A stretch of DNA of 64,000 bases from Reinekea sp. G2M2-21 (GCF_015687175.1 NZ_JADPQG010000001.1:1736001-1800000); one strand, 5' to 3'. Counted from the stretch's first letter, positions 1 through 8,496 are shown. Translations and numbers: made by a program. The notes: generated by a model from the letters alone, not told the origin.

Positions 1-498
1 CGAAAATCTCAGCAAATCCACGAGTTTGCCATTCAACTCGGCCGCCGCAAGTTGCGTGTCTCTATGGCTAAAACCGACTTTCGTTAACACGCATTGAGAA
101 CCAACATTGTCAGCGGTGGTATAGGACTCCAGCTCAGTCAGCTGCTTTGATTTAGCGTTGGCAACCAATAAACGCAAGCCTGCACCGGCATAACCGCGAC
201 CTGTAAAACCCGCGCCAATGCGGTAGCCCACTTCTGCTTTTTGCGTAGTGATGTTGGTGAGATTAAAACGGCCGATCAACTCACAGCCACAATACGCCAG
301 ATACATCTGATAGTTCGTACCATTGTTTATTTCACCAATCTGCTGATCAACCAATTCGAGAAGGGTCGAAGCAGACTGATAGGCTATCGGCCGTGGTGGC
401 ACCCATTGTTCGAAGTAAGCTGCGTTGTCGCTTTCAAAACGATAAAGCTCATCGATGCAATGGCTGGCAAGAGGAACGAGTTTCACCGTAAGAGTCAT
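1..498 (-). CDS. GNAT family N-acetyltransferase, RimJ/RimL-like (3' end outside window)
   Basis: Reading leftward from the ATG at 498, an open frame runs off the window edge after about 166 codons. The protein has the GNAT pattern of RimJ/RimL relatives: an N-terminal acceptor-binding part with 'FEQWVPPRP', then a 'VGYRIGAGFTGRGYAGAGL' stretch that matches the acetyl-CoA pyrophosphate-binding loop (motif A, Q/RxxGxG/A), and a late 'ADNVGSQCVLTKVGF' segment typical of motif B. The family acetylates amino groups with acetyl-CoA; the substrate cannot be told. The start codon overlaps the stop codon of the upstream methyltransferase-like gene in an ATGA, so the two are probably translationally coupled. 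Confidence 0.8.
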   Translation of the reverse strand, partial: MTLTVKLVPLASHCIDELYRFESDNAAYFEQWVPPRPIAYQSASTLLELVDQQIGEINNGTNYQMYLAYCGCELIGRFNLTNITTQKAEVGYRIGAGFTGRGYAGAGLRLLVANAKSKQLTELESYTTADNVGSQCVLTKVGFSHRDTQLAAAELNGKLVDLLRFS

Positions 499-1070
499 CG
501 CGGTTTTATGGCGTCCAGTATGAGTGACGTAAAACCCAGACCATCTTTACTGTTACGATGATCCGACAGTAACGAGCGATAAATCGGGCCGGTTTGATAA
601 TCCCATTGGTGGTAGTGAAAACGTCCACGTTCATCGCAGTATTCCAACAGGTCTACCTGAAAACCCACCGCTTTAAAAACCTCGCTAAACGTCTGGTGGT
701 TGTAGACCACCTTATGGTCAGCCGCTGGGTGATCAGCCGGACCGGGACCACCAACCTGCACCAAGCTTTGATATTCCGCATCGGGGAAGTAACCATCCGG
801 TACCGCGACCCGCAATAGTCCACCAGGGCTCAGTGCATCATAACAATAGCGCGCGGCTTGAATGCCCTGCTCTACCGTAAGATGTTCCCACACATGTTCA
901 CACAAGAATTGATCAGCTTTGCGCTCCGAAAAACTGGTTACCCAGTCCGTTTCGCAGAGTAGATCCAATGATTCTTTGCCGGTTGCCAACCAACCGTCAT
1001 AGCTCTGCTCCCCGGCGCCGATGATAATATTGAGTGGCGAATATTGTGATAAAACGTTTGGTTTAATCAT
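495..1070 (-). CDS. SAM-dependent methyltransferase-like protein
   Basis: A 191-residue protein resembling small class-I methyltransferases of the predicted-methyltransferase group (COG4627-like). 'LNIIIGAGEQSYDGWLATG' corresponds to the nucleotide-binding start of the fold. 'CEHVWEHLTVEQG' followed by 'LSPGGLLRVAVPDGYFPD' are the usual motif around the fourth strand and the post-motif loop of the methyltransferase-11 type. The glycine-rich motif I is short, which is common in this group. The substrate is unknown. The gene starts 4 bp inside the end of the upstream acetyltransferase (ATGA) and ends in an ATGA with the next gene, so three genes form one tightly coupled unit. Confidence 0.7.
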   Translation of the reverse strand: MIKPNVLSQYSPLNIIIGAGEQSYDGWLATGKESLDLLCETDWVTSFSERKADQFLCEHVWEHLTVEQGIQAARYCYDALSPGGLLRVAVPDGYFPDAEYQSLVQVGGPGPADHPAADHKVVYNHQTFSEVFKAVGFQVDLLEYCDERGRFHYHQWDYQTGPIYRSLLSDHRNSKDGLGFTSLILDAIKPR

Positions 1071-1474
1071 TTAATCAGCGTCCTGTACCATTCGGTAAAG
1101 CCATACTGTTCATAAAAAGCAAAGGCGGTTACATTGCCGCTGGCCACATGCAGCTGAATGGGCAAACCTTGTGCCCGTTCAGCCACCGTGTCCAATAAAC
1201 GCGTCGCCAAGCCCCGGCGGCGTTCGTCTTCCATCACGTAGAGTTTCTTTACCAGACAAGCGTCAGGGTCCAGTCGGTACAGACAAAACGCAACCACCAA
1301 ACCGGCATCGATCACACCAACGGCTTCACAGCCATCGCTCAGCCAATTTTTCATCCGGATATCCAATTGCACCAATGTTTTGTCGTTGTCACCTCCCTCT
1401 TCCAGCATGAGTTTTTGATCGAGCACGGCCAGTTGCATGGCGTGGCTGAAGTCTAAATTTTGAATTGTGTGCAT
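1067..1474 (-). CDS. GNAT family N-acetyltransferase
   Basis: A 135-residue single-domain GNAT protein. The core 'KKLYVMEDERRRGLATRLLDTV' is motif A, with the RRRGLA acetyl-CoA pyrophosphate loop. 'LHVASGNVTAFAFYEQYGFTEWYRTL' is motif B with the usual late tyrosine/phenylalanine pair. Length is normal for the family. It is the first gene of the three-gene set reading toward the left edge. The target of acetylation cannot be predicted. Confidence 0.8.
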   Translation of the reverse strand: MHTIQNLDFSHAMQLAVLDQKLMLEEGGDNDKTLVQLDIRMKNWLSDGCEAVGVIDAGLVVAFCLYRLDPDACLVKKLYVMEDERRRGLATRLLDTVAERAQGLPIQLHVASGNVTAFAFYEQYGFTEWYRTLIK

Positions 1475-1566
1475 TGGGAAACCTGGTAAAAAAGAGAGAA
1501 ATGACTTTAACCTAACGCTAATCCGTCAGTAGGAACTGCAAATCTTAAAATACGCAATAGTTCAGC

Positions 1567-1929
1567 CTACTGCTCCAACCCAACATAATGCGCTATTTCA
1601 AACATATCTGGTCGCCCTTCTTCGTTACCGAAGTAACAGACGTCGGAATACTTGCCGTCTTCTAAAATTCCGACCACAAAGTCACATTTGTGCTTTTTCG
1701 CAAATGTGTAAAAGGTGTTCAATGGTTCTTTGAGTTTCTGGGTTTTCGATACCGTAAATTCAATACCAATGTCCATGTCGCGGTGCCCGACTGGGGGTTC
1801 ATCGGCTTCGTCGTCACGGTAAATGATGGTAACCGTGGTTTTCGGTTCGGCCCAGCCTTGAATGTCGGCAAGCAACTCGGTGGCGATTTCCGTTAAATCA
1901 TCGTGTTCGGCAAAGATATACAGATTCAT
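1567..1929 (-). CDS. hypothetical protein
   Basis: A 120-residue acidic, soluble protein with no signal peptide or membrane segment. It begins 'MNLYIFAEHDDLTEIATELL' and ends '...RPDMFEIAHYVGLEQ'. I do not recognise a family. Codon use and composition look like those of its neighbours, and the frame is free of conflicting longer frames, so it is probably a real gene. It lies alone between the GNAT unit and the tyrosine catabolism operon, on the same strand, with about 80-90 bp on either side. The ribosome binding site is weak. Confidence 0.65.
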   Translation of the reverse strand: MNLYIFAEHDDLTEIATELLADIQGWAEPKTTVTIIYRDDEADEPPVGHRDMDIGIEFTVSKTQKLKEPLNTFYTFAKKHKCDFVVGILEDGKYSDVCYFGNEEGRPDMFEIAHYVGLEQ

Positions 1930-2012
1930 ATAAGGTCACTGATTGGATTTTTGCGAAGCATAGCATAGCGACCATGAAAGTCATGATCGCTATTTATTAG
2001 CGGGTATTACCA

Positions 2013-2663
2013 TCAGGCTGTGTAGTCCGGGTTGTCCTTCTGGTGTTCCGGCATGGCAGCACGCACGGCATCGTGTGTCAGGCAGTGATCGTAAATACGG
2101 CTGATGGTCGGGTAGCGCCGCAAGTCCACGCTAAAACGCTTCGCGTTCCAAACCTGAGGCACCAGATAGACGTCTGCCATGGTCAGTTTACTGCCAAAAC
2201 TATAGCCTTCGGAATACTGCTTCAACATCGGCTCCAAGGCGCCAAACCCAAGCATGATCCAATCTCGGTACCAGTCATCACATTGTTCCTGACTGGCACC
2301 GAAGTCCGCTTTCAGCTTTTTCAATACACTGAGATTGTTTAACGGGTGAATATCGCAGGCTATGGCGTTCACCATCTGCCGGACGATACCCCGTTCCTTA
2401 ATGGTGCCAGGTAACAGTTTCGGATGCGGGTACTGTTCATCGAGATATTCGAGAATCGCCGTGCTTTGCCCTAGTTTGACATCGCCATCCACAATAAACG
2501 GGATGCGCCCCTGCGGGTTTAACGCCAGATAGGCCGGTGAAAACTGCTCGTCTTCACCGGGCTTAATGTTGATAAACTTGCTTTCGTACTGCAGCTCTTT
2601 CAGGTTCAGCGCAATTCGTACTCGAAAAGCCGCTGATGAACGAAAGTAGGTAAAGAGTTGCAT
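2013..2663 (-). CDS. maiA: maleylacetoacetate isomerase (zeta-class GST)
   Basis: A 216-residue protein of the zeta glutathione S-transferase class. The N-terminus 'LFTYFRSSAAFRVRIALNLK' contains the SSxxxRVRIAL signature, whose serines bind glutathione. 'NPQGRIPFIVDGD' and 'GQSTAILEYLDEQYP' complete the thioredoxin-fold half, and a helical C-terminal half ends with 'MADVYLVPQVWNAKRF'. MaiA converts 4-maleylacetoacetate to fumarylacetoacetate in tyrosine degradation. It is the last gene of the operon that starts with hppD, 23 bp downstream of the FAH-family gene, with an AAGGAT Shine-Dalgarno sequence. Confidence 0.92.
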   Translation of the reverse strand: MQLFTYFRSSAAFRVRIALNLKELQYESKFINIKPGEDEQFSPAYLALNPQGRIPFIVDGDVKLGQSTAILEYLDEQYPHPKLLPGTIKERGIVRQMVNAIACDIHPLNNLSVLKKLKADFGASQEQCDDWYRDWIMLGFGALEPMLKQYSEGYSFGSKLTMADVYLVPQVWNAKRFSVDLRRYPTISRIYDHCLTHDAVRAAMPEHQKDNPDYTA

Positions 2664-2686
2664 TGGTTATCCTTTCGGTTGATCGG

Positions 2687-3700
2687 TCAAGTATCCAGTT
2701 TCGTGACCACCTGATCGATGGCGCCGAAAATGGAGTGTCCTTGAGGGTCGAACATTTCGATCCGTATCCGGTCGCCAAAATCCATGAACGCGGTTTTGGG
2801 TGATCCCTGATAGATGGTTTCAATCATCCGAACCTCAGCAATACAACTATAGCCCACTCCGCCCTCTTTCACAGGTTTCGCTGGTTCGCCATCCGTTTTG
2901 TTCGACACGGTACCCGAACCGATGATCGCCCCGGCACCGAGTTTCCGGGTTTTCGCCGCGTGCGCCACTAGGGTGGCAAAGTTAAACGTCATGTCGATAC
3001 CGGCATTGGGTTCACCAAACTGCTCCTCGTTCAGGTGCGACACTAATGGCAAATGGACTTTGGTATCTTCCCAGTAATCGCCCAACTCATCGGGCGTAAC
3101 ACATACCGGGCTGAACGCACTGGACGGTTTGGATTGAAAAAAACCAAAACCCTTGGCCAGTTCTGGTGGAATCAGGCCGCGCAGGGACACATCGTTGACC
3201 AGGGCAATCAATTTAATATGACCAGCGGCCTGTTCTGGCGTTGTGCCCATCGGCACATCATCGGTCATCACGACCAACTCGGCTTCAAAATCGACGCCCC
3301 AACCTTCGGTTTGGGGAAACTGGATAGGGTCTTTTGGGCCCAAAAACGTATCTGAACCGCCCTGATACATCAGCGGGTCCGTCCAGAACGATTCCGGAAT
3401 TTCCGCACCACGCGCTTTGCGCACCAACTCTACGTGGTTAACATAAGCAGAACCATCTGCCCATTGGTAGGCGCGCGGTAATGGCGATGCGCACAGGGAT
3501 TCATCGAAGGGTTGCGAATCGATTTTGTCTTCGTTCAGTTTTGCATAGCGTTTGGCCAGTAATGGCTGAGTGGTGTCCCAATCATCCAACGCGGCTTGCA
3601 GGGTTGGCGCAATATCTGTCGCATCCGCCATACGCGTAAGCGCCTGATTCACTACCACCAATTTGCCATCACGCTTGTATTTCAGGGAAGCAAGTTTCAT
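2687..3700 (-). CDS. fumarylacetoacetate hydrolase family protein
   Basis: A 337-residue protein of the FAH fold. The active-site region 'WGVDFEAELVVMTDDVPMG' carries the acidic metal ligands. 'ALVNDVSLRGLIP' and 'AFSPVCVTPDELGD' follow, and the C-terminal 'GSGTVSNKTDGEPAKP' is the usual GTxxN-type loop. The short N-terminal domain (about 80 residues) and total length match the ~330-residue bacterial FAH relatives found beside hppD rather than the ~420-residue eukaryotic-type FahA. By position it should hydrolyse fumarylacetoacetate to fumarate and acetoacetate, the last step of tyrosine catabolism. The start is supported by AAGGA upstream of the ATG. Confidence 0.88.
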   Translation of the reverse strand: MKLASLKYKRDGKLVVVNQALTRMADATDIAPTLQAALDDWDTTQPLLAKRYAKLNEDKIDSQPFDESLCASPLPRAYQWADGSAYVNHVELVRKARGAEIPESFWTDPLMYQGGSDTFLGPKDPIQFPQTEGWGVDFEAELVVMTDDVPMGTTPEQAAGHIKLIALVNDVSLRGLIPPELAKGFGFFQSKPSSAFSPVCVTPDELGDYWEDTKVHLPLVSHLNEEQFGEPNAGIDMTFNFATLVAHAAKTRKLGAGAIIGSGTVSNKTDGEPAKPVKEGGVGYSCIAEVRMIETIYQGSPKTAFMDFGDRIRIEMFDPQGHSIFGAIDQVVTKLDT

Positions 3701-3742
3701 AGAATTCCTTAACAGACTTCAGATTCAGTTTTTGGGATTGGT

Positions 3743-4297
3743 TTAAGCGCCTGGAAACTCACCGTCACCGTGCAACCAAGCGGCATGTTTGGGTGCCCGT
3801 TTGGTTCGCGACCATTCTTCCAGCATAGCCGGAGCTACGCGTTTCAACTCGGCCAACATGCCGGGTTTGGCGGTATTCGCCGCCAGTTCCAAGCGGTGGC
3901 CGTTAGGGTCGAAGAAATAAATGGATTTAAAAATGGTGTGCTCGGTCGGTCCGATCACGTCAATCCCGGCAGCGGTCAGACTTTCTTTCGCGGCTAAAAG
4001 TGCCTCCATACTGTCCACTTTAAAAGCGATGTGCTGAACCCAAGCTGGCGTGTTTTCGTCACGCCCCATTTGTGGTGAATTGGGAACTTCGAAAAACGCC
4101 AGCACGTTGCCGTTGCCAGCATCCAGAAATACATGCATGTATGGATCCGGTGCTTTGGTAGACGGCACTTCGTTTTCCGCAATCGCTAACTGAAATTCCA
4201 TGTTTAAATGTTTTTGATAAAACGCGACCGTTTCGGCCGCGTCCTTACATCGGTACGCCACATGGTGAACACCTTGCAGTGAAAATCCGTTATCCAT
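3743..4297 (-). CDS. VOC superfamily (glyoxalase/extradiol dioxygenase-like) protein
   Basis: A 184-residue protein with two vicinal-oxygen-chelate modules. It starts 'GVHHVAYRCKDAAETVAFYQKHL', continues with 'NVLAFFEVPNSP' and 'AWVQHIAFKVDSMEALLAAK', and ends 'FKSIYFFDPNGHRLELAANT'. The likely metal ligands are the histidine of HHVAYR, the histidine of QHIAF and the glutamate of HRLEL, so a catalytic metal site looks intact. It lies 15 bp after hppD and before the FAH-family gene, the place where homogentisate dioxygenase (hmgA) is often found; hmgA itself is not in the window. A role in tyrosine catabolism is inferred from position only. It could also be a detoxifying glyoxalase-like enzyme. 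Confidence 0.8.
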   Translation of the reverse strand: MDNGFSLQGVHHVAYRCKDAAETVAFYQKHLNMEFQLAIAENEVPSTKAPDPYMHVFLDAGNGNVLAFFEVPNSPQMGRDENTPAWVQHIAFKVDSMEALLAAKESLTAAGIDVIGPTEHTIFKSIYFFDPNGHRLELAANTAKPGMLAELKRVAPAMLEEWSRTKRAPKHAAWLHGDGEFPGA

Positions 4298-4312
4298 AAA
4301 TCACCCCTGCGC

Positions 4313-5395
4313 TCAGGCGCTTTGTTTGCCAACGACGCCACGGGCAATCTGATCCCGCTCGATAGATTCGAACAAGGCCTTGAAGTTACCCTCTCCAAAG
4401 CCTTCGTCCTTTTTCCGTTGAATAAATTCAAAAAAGATCGGCCCGATCTGCGTTTCCGAAAAAATCTGCAGTAACAGCCGTGGGTCGCCATCTTCCGTTG
4501 AGCCGTCCAACAAAATACCACGGGTTTTCAACTCGTCGACTGGTTCGCCATGACCGGGCAACCGCTCATCCAGCATGGCGTAATAAGAATCCGGCGGCGC
4601 GGTCATAAAAGGAACGCCACTAGCCTTCAACTTATCCCAGCAAGCCAGCAAATCGTCACACGAAAACGCGATATGCTGGATGCCTTCACCGTTATATTGC
4701 ATCAGGTATTCTTCGATCTGACCACTGCCGCCGTTTTTCTCTTCATTCAACGGGATGCGAATCAAACCATCAGGGGCAGTCAACGCGCGGGAAACCAATC
4801 CGGTGTACTCACCTTTAATATCGAAATAACGGATTTCACGGAAATTGAATATTGATTCGTAAAAGTTCGCCCAATAATCCATCCGGCCGCGATACACGTT
4901 ATGCGTCAAATGGTCGATAACCTTGAAGCCACAGCCCTCCGGATGGCGATCAACGCCTTCATGCCAAATAAAGTCGATATCGTAAATGCTGGTACCGTCG
5001 TTGTAGCGGTCGATCAAATACAATGGAGCGCCCCCGATCCCTTTAATGGCGGGCAGCTTTAACTCCATTGGTCCTACGGGTACGTCAATTGGTTGGGCGC
5101 CCAATTCCAGCGCCCGCTTGTAAGCGAGGTGCGAATCTCGAACGCGGAACGCCATGCCGGAAGCACAGGGACCATGCTCTTCGGTAAAATAGGCAGCGGG
5201 TGTTTTTGGCTCGTAATTGACGATAAAATTGATGTCACCCTGACGCCAGAGTGTGACGTCTTTGGAGCGGTGTTTCGCTACTTCGGTAAAACCAAGCCGG
5301 CTGAAAACATCCTCCAGTAAGCCACGTTCCGGTGCGGAAAATTCGACAAATTCAAAGCCTTCTAGGCCCATAGGGTTTTCAAATAGGTCTGCCAT
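4313..5395 (-). CDS. hppD: 4-hydroxyphenylpyruvate dioxygenase
   Basis: A 360-residue Fe(II) enzyme that turns 4-hydroxyphenylpyruvate into homogentisate. Both VOC halves are seen: '[24 protein letters not shown]' at the start, and the catalytic half with metal ligands in '[14 protein letters not shown]', '[11 protein letters not shown]' and '[21 protein letters not shown]'. The length matches bacterial HPPD. The frame stays open upstream to 5491, but the start was placed at the ATG at 5395. This gives [11 protein letters not shown], preceded by GGAGAG at good spacing, and leaves the palindrome at 5454-5473 outside the gene. It is the first gene of an operon with the VOC protein, FAH family protein and maiA. 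Confidence 0.93.
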   Translation of the reverse strand: MADLFENPMGLEGFEFVEFSAPERGLLEDVFSRLGFTEVAKHRSKDVTLWRQGDINFIVNYEPKTPAAYFTEEHGPCASGMAFRVRDSHLAYKRALELGAQPIDVPVGPMELKLPAIKGIGGAPLYLIDRYNDGTSIYDIDFIWHEGVDRHPEGCGFKVIDHLTHNVYRGRMDYWANFYESIFNFREIRYFDIKGEYTGLVSRALTAPDGLIRIPLNEEKNGGSGQIEEYLMQYNGEGIQHIAFSCDDLLACWDKLKASGVPFMTAPPDSYYAMLDERLPGHGEPVDELKTRGILLDGSTEDGDPRLLLQIFSETQIGPIFFEFIQRKKDEGFGEGNFKALFESIERDQIARGVVGKQSA

Positions 5396-5453
5396 GTATC
5401 TCTCCGATAAGCCCTGTGATTGTGGGCATTTATTATTTTTACTGGCAAAAACA

Positions 5454-5473
5454 TTAGTTTCATATGAAACTAA
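5454..5473. promoter_or_regulatory. perfect 20-bp palindrome, probable MarR operator
   Basis: TTAGTTTCATATGAAACTAA is its own reverse complement over all 20 bases. It sits between the divergent starts of hppD (5395) and the MarR-family gene (5512). Symmetry, length and position match MarR-type dimeric operators. It most likely lets the adjacent regulator control both the tyrosine operon and itself. No binding data can be inferred from sequence alone. Confidence 0.75.
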
Positions 5474-5511
5474 ATACAATACACCGCCCATCTGACGCCT
5501 GTGGAGAAACT

Positions 5512-5985
5512 ATGCCAGATGTAAATAAAACTGTACTGAGCTTACAAGACTTCCTGCCCTATCGCCTGTCGGTTTTGTCAAACCGGATCAGTCGTGCACT
5601 GGCAGAGCGTTATCAGGAAGAATTCAACATTACCCGTCCACAATGGCGTGTTATTGCCATCCTTGGTGAACATTCGCCCATCGCGGCCTATGAAGTCACC
5701 GAGCGTACGGCGATGGATAAAGTTGCCGTGTCTCGTGCGGTCAATGGTCTGGTGGAAAAAAAACTGGTCAAGCAACAGTCGGATGGAGCCGACAAACGGC
5801 GTTCGCAATTGAGCCTGACGGCAACCGGTAAGAAGACCTACAACGCAGTTATACCGGTGGCTCAAGCCTATGAGAACAAGTTGATGGCTCAGCTAACCGA
5901 GACAGAACAAAAACAGCTGTTGGCGCTGTTAAATAAACTTGACACTTTAGACCTGGAAGCCGATGCGGCAGAGCTATTGCTTTAG
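5512..5985 (+). CDS. MarR family transcriptional regulator
   Basis: A 157-residue winged-helix protein. 'NITRPQWRVIAILGEHSPIAAYEVTERTAMDKVAVSRAVNGLVEKKLVKQQ' is the helix-turn-helix region and 'DGADKRRSQLSLTATGKKTY' is the wing with the DxRxxxLxLT signature. The ATG at 5512 was preferred to an upstream ATG at 5464 because GGAGAAAC precedes it and the upstream ATG lies inside the palindromic operator. It is divergent from hppD and probably a repressor relieved by an aromatic intermediate, as in HpaR/HmgR-like regulators. The ligand is inferred from context only. Confidence 0.88.
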   Translation: MPDVNKTVLSLQDFLPYRLSVLSNRISRALAERYQEEFNITRPQWRVIAILGEHSPIAAYEVTERTAMDKVAVSRAVNGLVEKKLVKQQSDGADKRRSQLSLTATGKKTYNAVIPVAQAYENKLMAQLTETEQKQLLALLNKLDTLDLEADAAELLL

Positions 5986-6059
5986 GCTGCAAGGCACTTT
6001 GGTCTATGCTGGCATAGACAGCACAACGGTTTCCCGCCGGACAATAAAAGACAACACAT

Positions 6060-6581
6060 TTAACCGGTGTATTGTGAGCTGGAAAGCACTTGTATTCGCC
6101 GGGTAGGATGCGACATGTTAGCCATGGTGTGATTGTGGTGCGCGATGATCTGGTGCGCCGGCCATTCGGTGTCTAACGTGGTATGGGCATCGCTCAAAAA
6201 GATCAGATCAAAATCTAGACTCACCGCCGAACGTGCGGTACTGCAAACACAGAATTCGGTTTGCATTCCAGCCACGGTAACCTCGGTGACACCTTTTTCC
6301 TGTAAGGTTTCCAGCAGCGTGGTTTGGTAAAACGCATCACCTGCGGTTTTATCAATAACGCTATCATCCGCTTGCCGCATCAAACGTTCATCCAATTGCC
6401 AACCCGCTGCACCAGGCGTTAGTTCTGGGTGGGAATCGTTGCAATGACGGACAAAGATCACCGGTCCACCCGCCTGGCGAGTTTTCTGTATGGCCTGGTT
6501 AATCGCATGAATCATATTTTCAGCGTCCACACCGACGTGGGTAAGCACCCGCTGCACATCGATAACCAACAAAGCATTCAT
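6060..6581 (-). CDS. isochorismatase family cysteine hydrolase
   Basis: A 173-residue protein of the isochorismatase/nicotinamidase fold. The catalytic triad can be placed: aspartate in 'MNALLVIDVQ', a lysine in 'DSVIDKTAGDAFYQT', and cysteine in 'GMQTEFCVCSTARSA'. The cis-peptide region 'TVAGMQTEFC' precedes the cysteine. The family hydrolyses amides or vinyl ethers such as nicotinamide, isochorismate or N-carbamoyl compounds; the substrate is not evident. An AAGGAAT ribosome binding site precedes the ATG. It is convergent with the MarR gene. Confidence 0.85.
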   Translation of the reverse strand: MNALLVIDVQRVLTHVGVDAENMIHAINQAIQKTRQAGGPVIFVRHCNDSHPELTPGAAGWQLDERLMRQADDSVIDKTAGDAFYQTTLLETLQEKGVTEVTVAGMQTEFCVCSTARSAVSLDFDLIFLSDAHTTLDTEWPAHQIIAHHNHTMANMSHPTRRIQVLSSSQYTG

Positions 6582-6660
6582 CGTTTTTATTCCTTCATTT
6601 CCAAATGATTTGAATTTTCAACCAGTCGCACGTTGAACAGTAATGATTAGCCGCCGCTTT

Positions 6661-6696
6661 AACGCTCCCGGCGTTAGCGTAACAACCGGGAGCGTT
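6661..6696 (-). terminator. strong hairpin downstream of the decarboxylase
   Basis: Perfect 11-bp arms AACGCTCCCGG (6661-6671) and CCGGGAGCGTT (6686-6696) around a 14-nt loop, 21 bp after the decarboxylase stop codon. No clear run of T follows on the minus strand, so it may be a terminator of the weak-tail kind or an mRNA-end stabiliser. Confidence 0.5.
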
Positions 6697-6717
6697 CAAT
6701 CATTAACAACCAACCGT

Positions 6718-7881
6718 TTAAATGAAATGCGCCTTCAGCGGCGGGAAGCCATTAAACTCAATTGCGCTGTAGGTGGTGGTGTAAGCCCCGGTTGAAAACC
6801 AGTACATCCGGTCACCAATGGCGAGGTCCAATGGTAACTCGTACTTATAGTTTTCATAGAGGATATCGGCGCTGTCGCAGGTTGGACCGGCGATCACGGC
6901 CTCTTCACCCTCACCCGTTTTTTCGACGTAGAGTGGGTATTTAATCGCTTCATCGGTGGTTTCAATCATGCCGCCAAACTTACCAATATCGGTAAACACC
7001 CAACGGTTCAAACCGGTGCGGCTTTTCCGGCTGATCAACACCACTTCGCTGACTAGAATACCCGCGTTGCCTACCAAAGAACGCCCCGGTTCCAGAATAA
7101 TTTCAGGCAACTTGCCGTCGAAATCCTCGTTCAGAAAACGGGTGATTTCATCCGCGTAGGTACGCAAGTCATTGGTACGGCTAATGTAGTTTGCTGGAAA
7201 GCCACCGCCTAAGTTCACCATTTTCAGGTTGATGCCATCTTCGTCAGCCAGACGTTCGAAAATCCATTTCACTTTCGCGATGGCCGAATCCCAGGCGCCA
7301 ATATCGCGTTGCTGTGAACCCACATGGAAGGAAATGCCATAGGGCATTAAGCCCAGGTCTCTGGCGAGCAAGCACAAATCGATCGCCATGTCGGTTTGGC
7401 AGCCAAACTTTCGCGACAATGGCCAATCTGCGGTGTGAGCCCCTTCGGTCAGAATACGGACAAAAACCCGCGCTCCGGGCGCAGCCGCCGCAATGTTCCG
7501 CAAATCCGCTTCGGAGTCAGTCGCAAAAAGAGTCACGCCCTTTTCGTGAAAGTACTGTATGTCCTTTACTTTCTTAATGGTATTGCCGTAACTGACGCGT
7601 TCGCCGCCCACACCTAGCGCCAATACCTTATCCAACTCGTAGCGGGATGCCACGTCGAAATTACAGCCACGGCTGTCGAGGATTTTTAGCAAAGGTTCTG
7701 CCGGGTTTGCTTTAATGGCGTAGTAGGTTTTTGCGTACGGGAAACAGTCGATCAATTCGTCAAGCTGACGACGGAAGGTTTCTGTATCCACCACCAGACA
7801 AGGCGTTTCCAGAGTATCTGCAAAGGCCTTAATGCGCTGAAAGGTTTCGCTGTCGTAGTAGTCTTCGGGTTGGATTTGCAT
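6718..7881 (-). CDS. speC: ornithine/lysine decarboxylase, alanine-racemase fold
   Basis: A 387-residue PLP enzyme of fold type III. The PLP lysine is in 'TYYAIKANPAEPLLKIL'. 'GISFHVGSQQ' and the phosphate-binding 'MVNLGGGFPANY' follow. 'EPGRSLVGNAG' and the catalytic cysteine motif 'GPTCDSADILYENY' complete the eukaryotic-ODC-like family. Members decarboxylate ornithine (to putrescine), lysine (to cadaverine) or both; the family cannot be resolved further here. It lies alone on its strand with about 120 bp of upstream DNA before the next gene. The symbol reflects the Pseudomonas-type SpeC, which is not homologous to E. coli SpeC. Confidence 0.88.
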   Translation of the reverse strand: MQIQPEDYYDSETFQRIKAFADTLETPCLVVDTETFRRQLDELIDCFPYAKTYYAIKANPAEPLLKILDSRGCNFDVASRYELDKVLALGVGGERVSYGNTIKKVKDIQYFHEKGVTLFATDSEADLRNIAAAAPGARVFVRILTEGAHTADWPLSRKFGCQTDMAIDLCLLARDLGLMPYGISFHVGSQQRDIGAWDSAIAKVKWIFERLADEDGINLKMVNLGGGFPANYISRTNDLRTYADEITRFLNEDFDGKLPEIILEPGRSLVGNAGILVSEVVLISRKSRTGLNRWVFTDIGKFGGMIETTDEAIKYPLYVEKTGEGEEAVIAGPTCDSADILYENYKYELPLDLAIGDRMYWFSTGAYTTTYSAIEFNGFPPLKAHFI

Positions 7882-8006
7882 AGCGGTTGTGTGCTCACAA
7901 AGTGTGAAATAAGGACGCGGTTTCGCATCCGGTTAAGGCGCGAAGTATAGGGTCGGTCCGGGCATTCTGCACAAACTTTTTATTGGCAAAGGGGATTTTT
8001 TTAGAC

Positions 8007-8384
8007 TTATTTTTTGTAATGAAAAGACTGCAGGCTTTTTTCAAAGCCAAGTCGTTCATAAAAGGCATTTAGCCCAGCCTGCGCCCCAAAGAAAACAGAC
8101 GTTGGGCAATGTTGTTTGGCCCTTTCAAACAGCTCGCTACCAATACCCCGCCGTTGATAATCTGGGTGCACAAATGCTTCCGGAATGGTACTGAACAGAT
8201 ACCCATCACTCAGGACGCGTAAACAGCCAACCAGCCTGCCATCGTCTCTCGCCGTGATGCAGTCCGTCACCGTCAGCGCGGCTAAAACTTTCTGGCGGTC
8301 GTAATCTTTCGGCCAGACAGCGTTGGCCAACTCAATAAATTCATCTGCAAAGACGAGATCGCCTGAAATGTATGTGACGCTCAT
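8007..8384 (-). CDS. GNAT family N-acetyltransferase
   Basis: A 125-residue GNAT. 'GRLVGCLRVLSDGYLFSTIPEAFVHPDYQRRGIGSELFERAK' contains the motif A loop QRRGIG, and 'GLNAFYERLGFEKS' is motif B. The ATG at 8384 was chosen over a GTG at 8393 because AAGAAG lies 8 nt before the ATG but would touch the GTG. Its 5' end faces the Fur-box region upstream of the DUF2271 operon, but nothing shows that it is iron-controlled. Confidence 0.82.
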   Translation of the reverse strand: MSVTYISGDLVFADEFIELANAVWPKDYDRQKVLAALTVTDCITARDDGRLVGCLRVLSDGYLFSTIPEAFVHPDYQRRGIGSELFERAKQHCPTSVFFGAQAGLNAFYERLGFEKSLQSFHYKK

Positions 8385-8453
8385 ATTGGACACTTCTTAA
8401 CGGATTTCCGTCAGTTTGAAGATCGCTGTTTAGAAAATCAACTCGACCCTTTC

Positions 8454-8468
8454 TGATAATCACTCTCA
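8454..8468. promoter_or_regulatory. upstream Fur box (distal copy)
   Basis: TGATAATCACTCTCA fits the 7-1-7 Fur motif TGATAAT-N-ATTATCA with two mismatches, both in the right half. It lies 43 bp upstream of a better copy, in the region before the DUF2271 gene. Confidence 0.55.
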
Positions 8469-8496
8469 TTTAAGTTGACTTGCTCATTACTTTAAA

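Noticed and set aside
6002-6019. GTCTATGC-TG-GCATAGAC perfect hairpin between the MarR gene and the isochorismatase gene
   Set aside because: No T run on either strand and a very small loop, so it was not called a terminator, though it lies between convergent genes.
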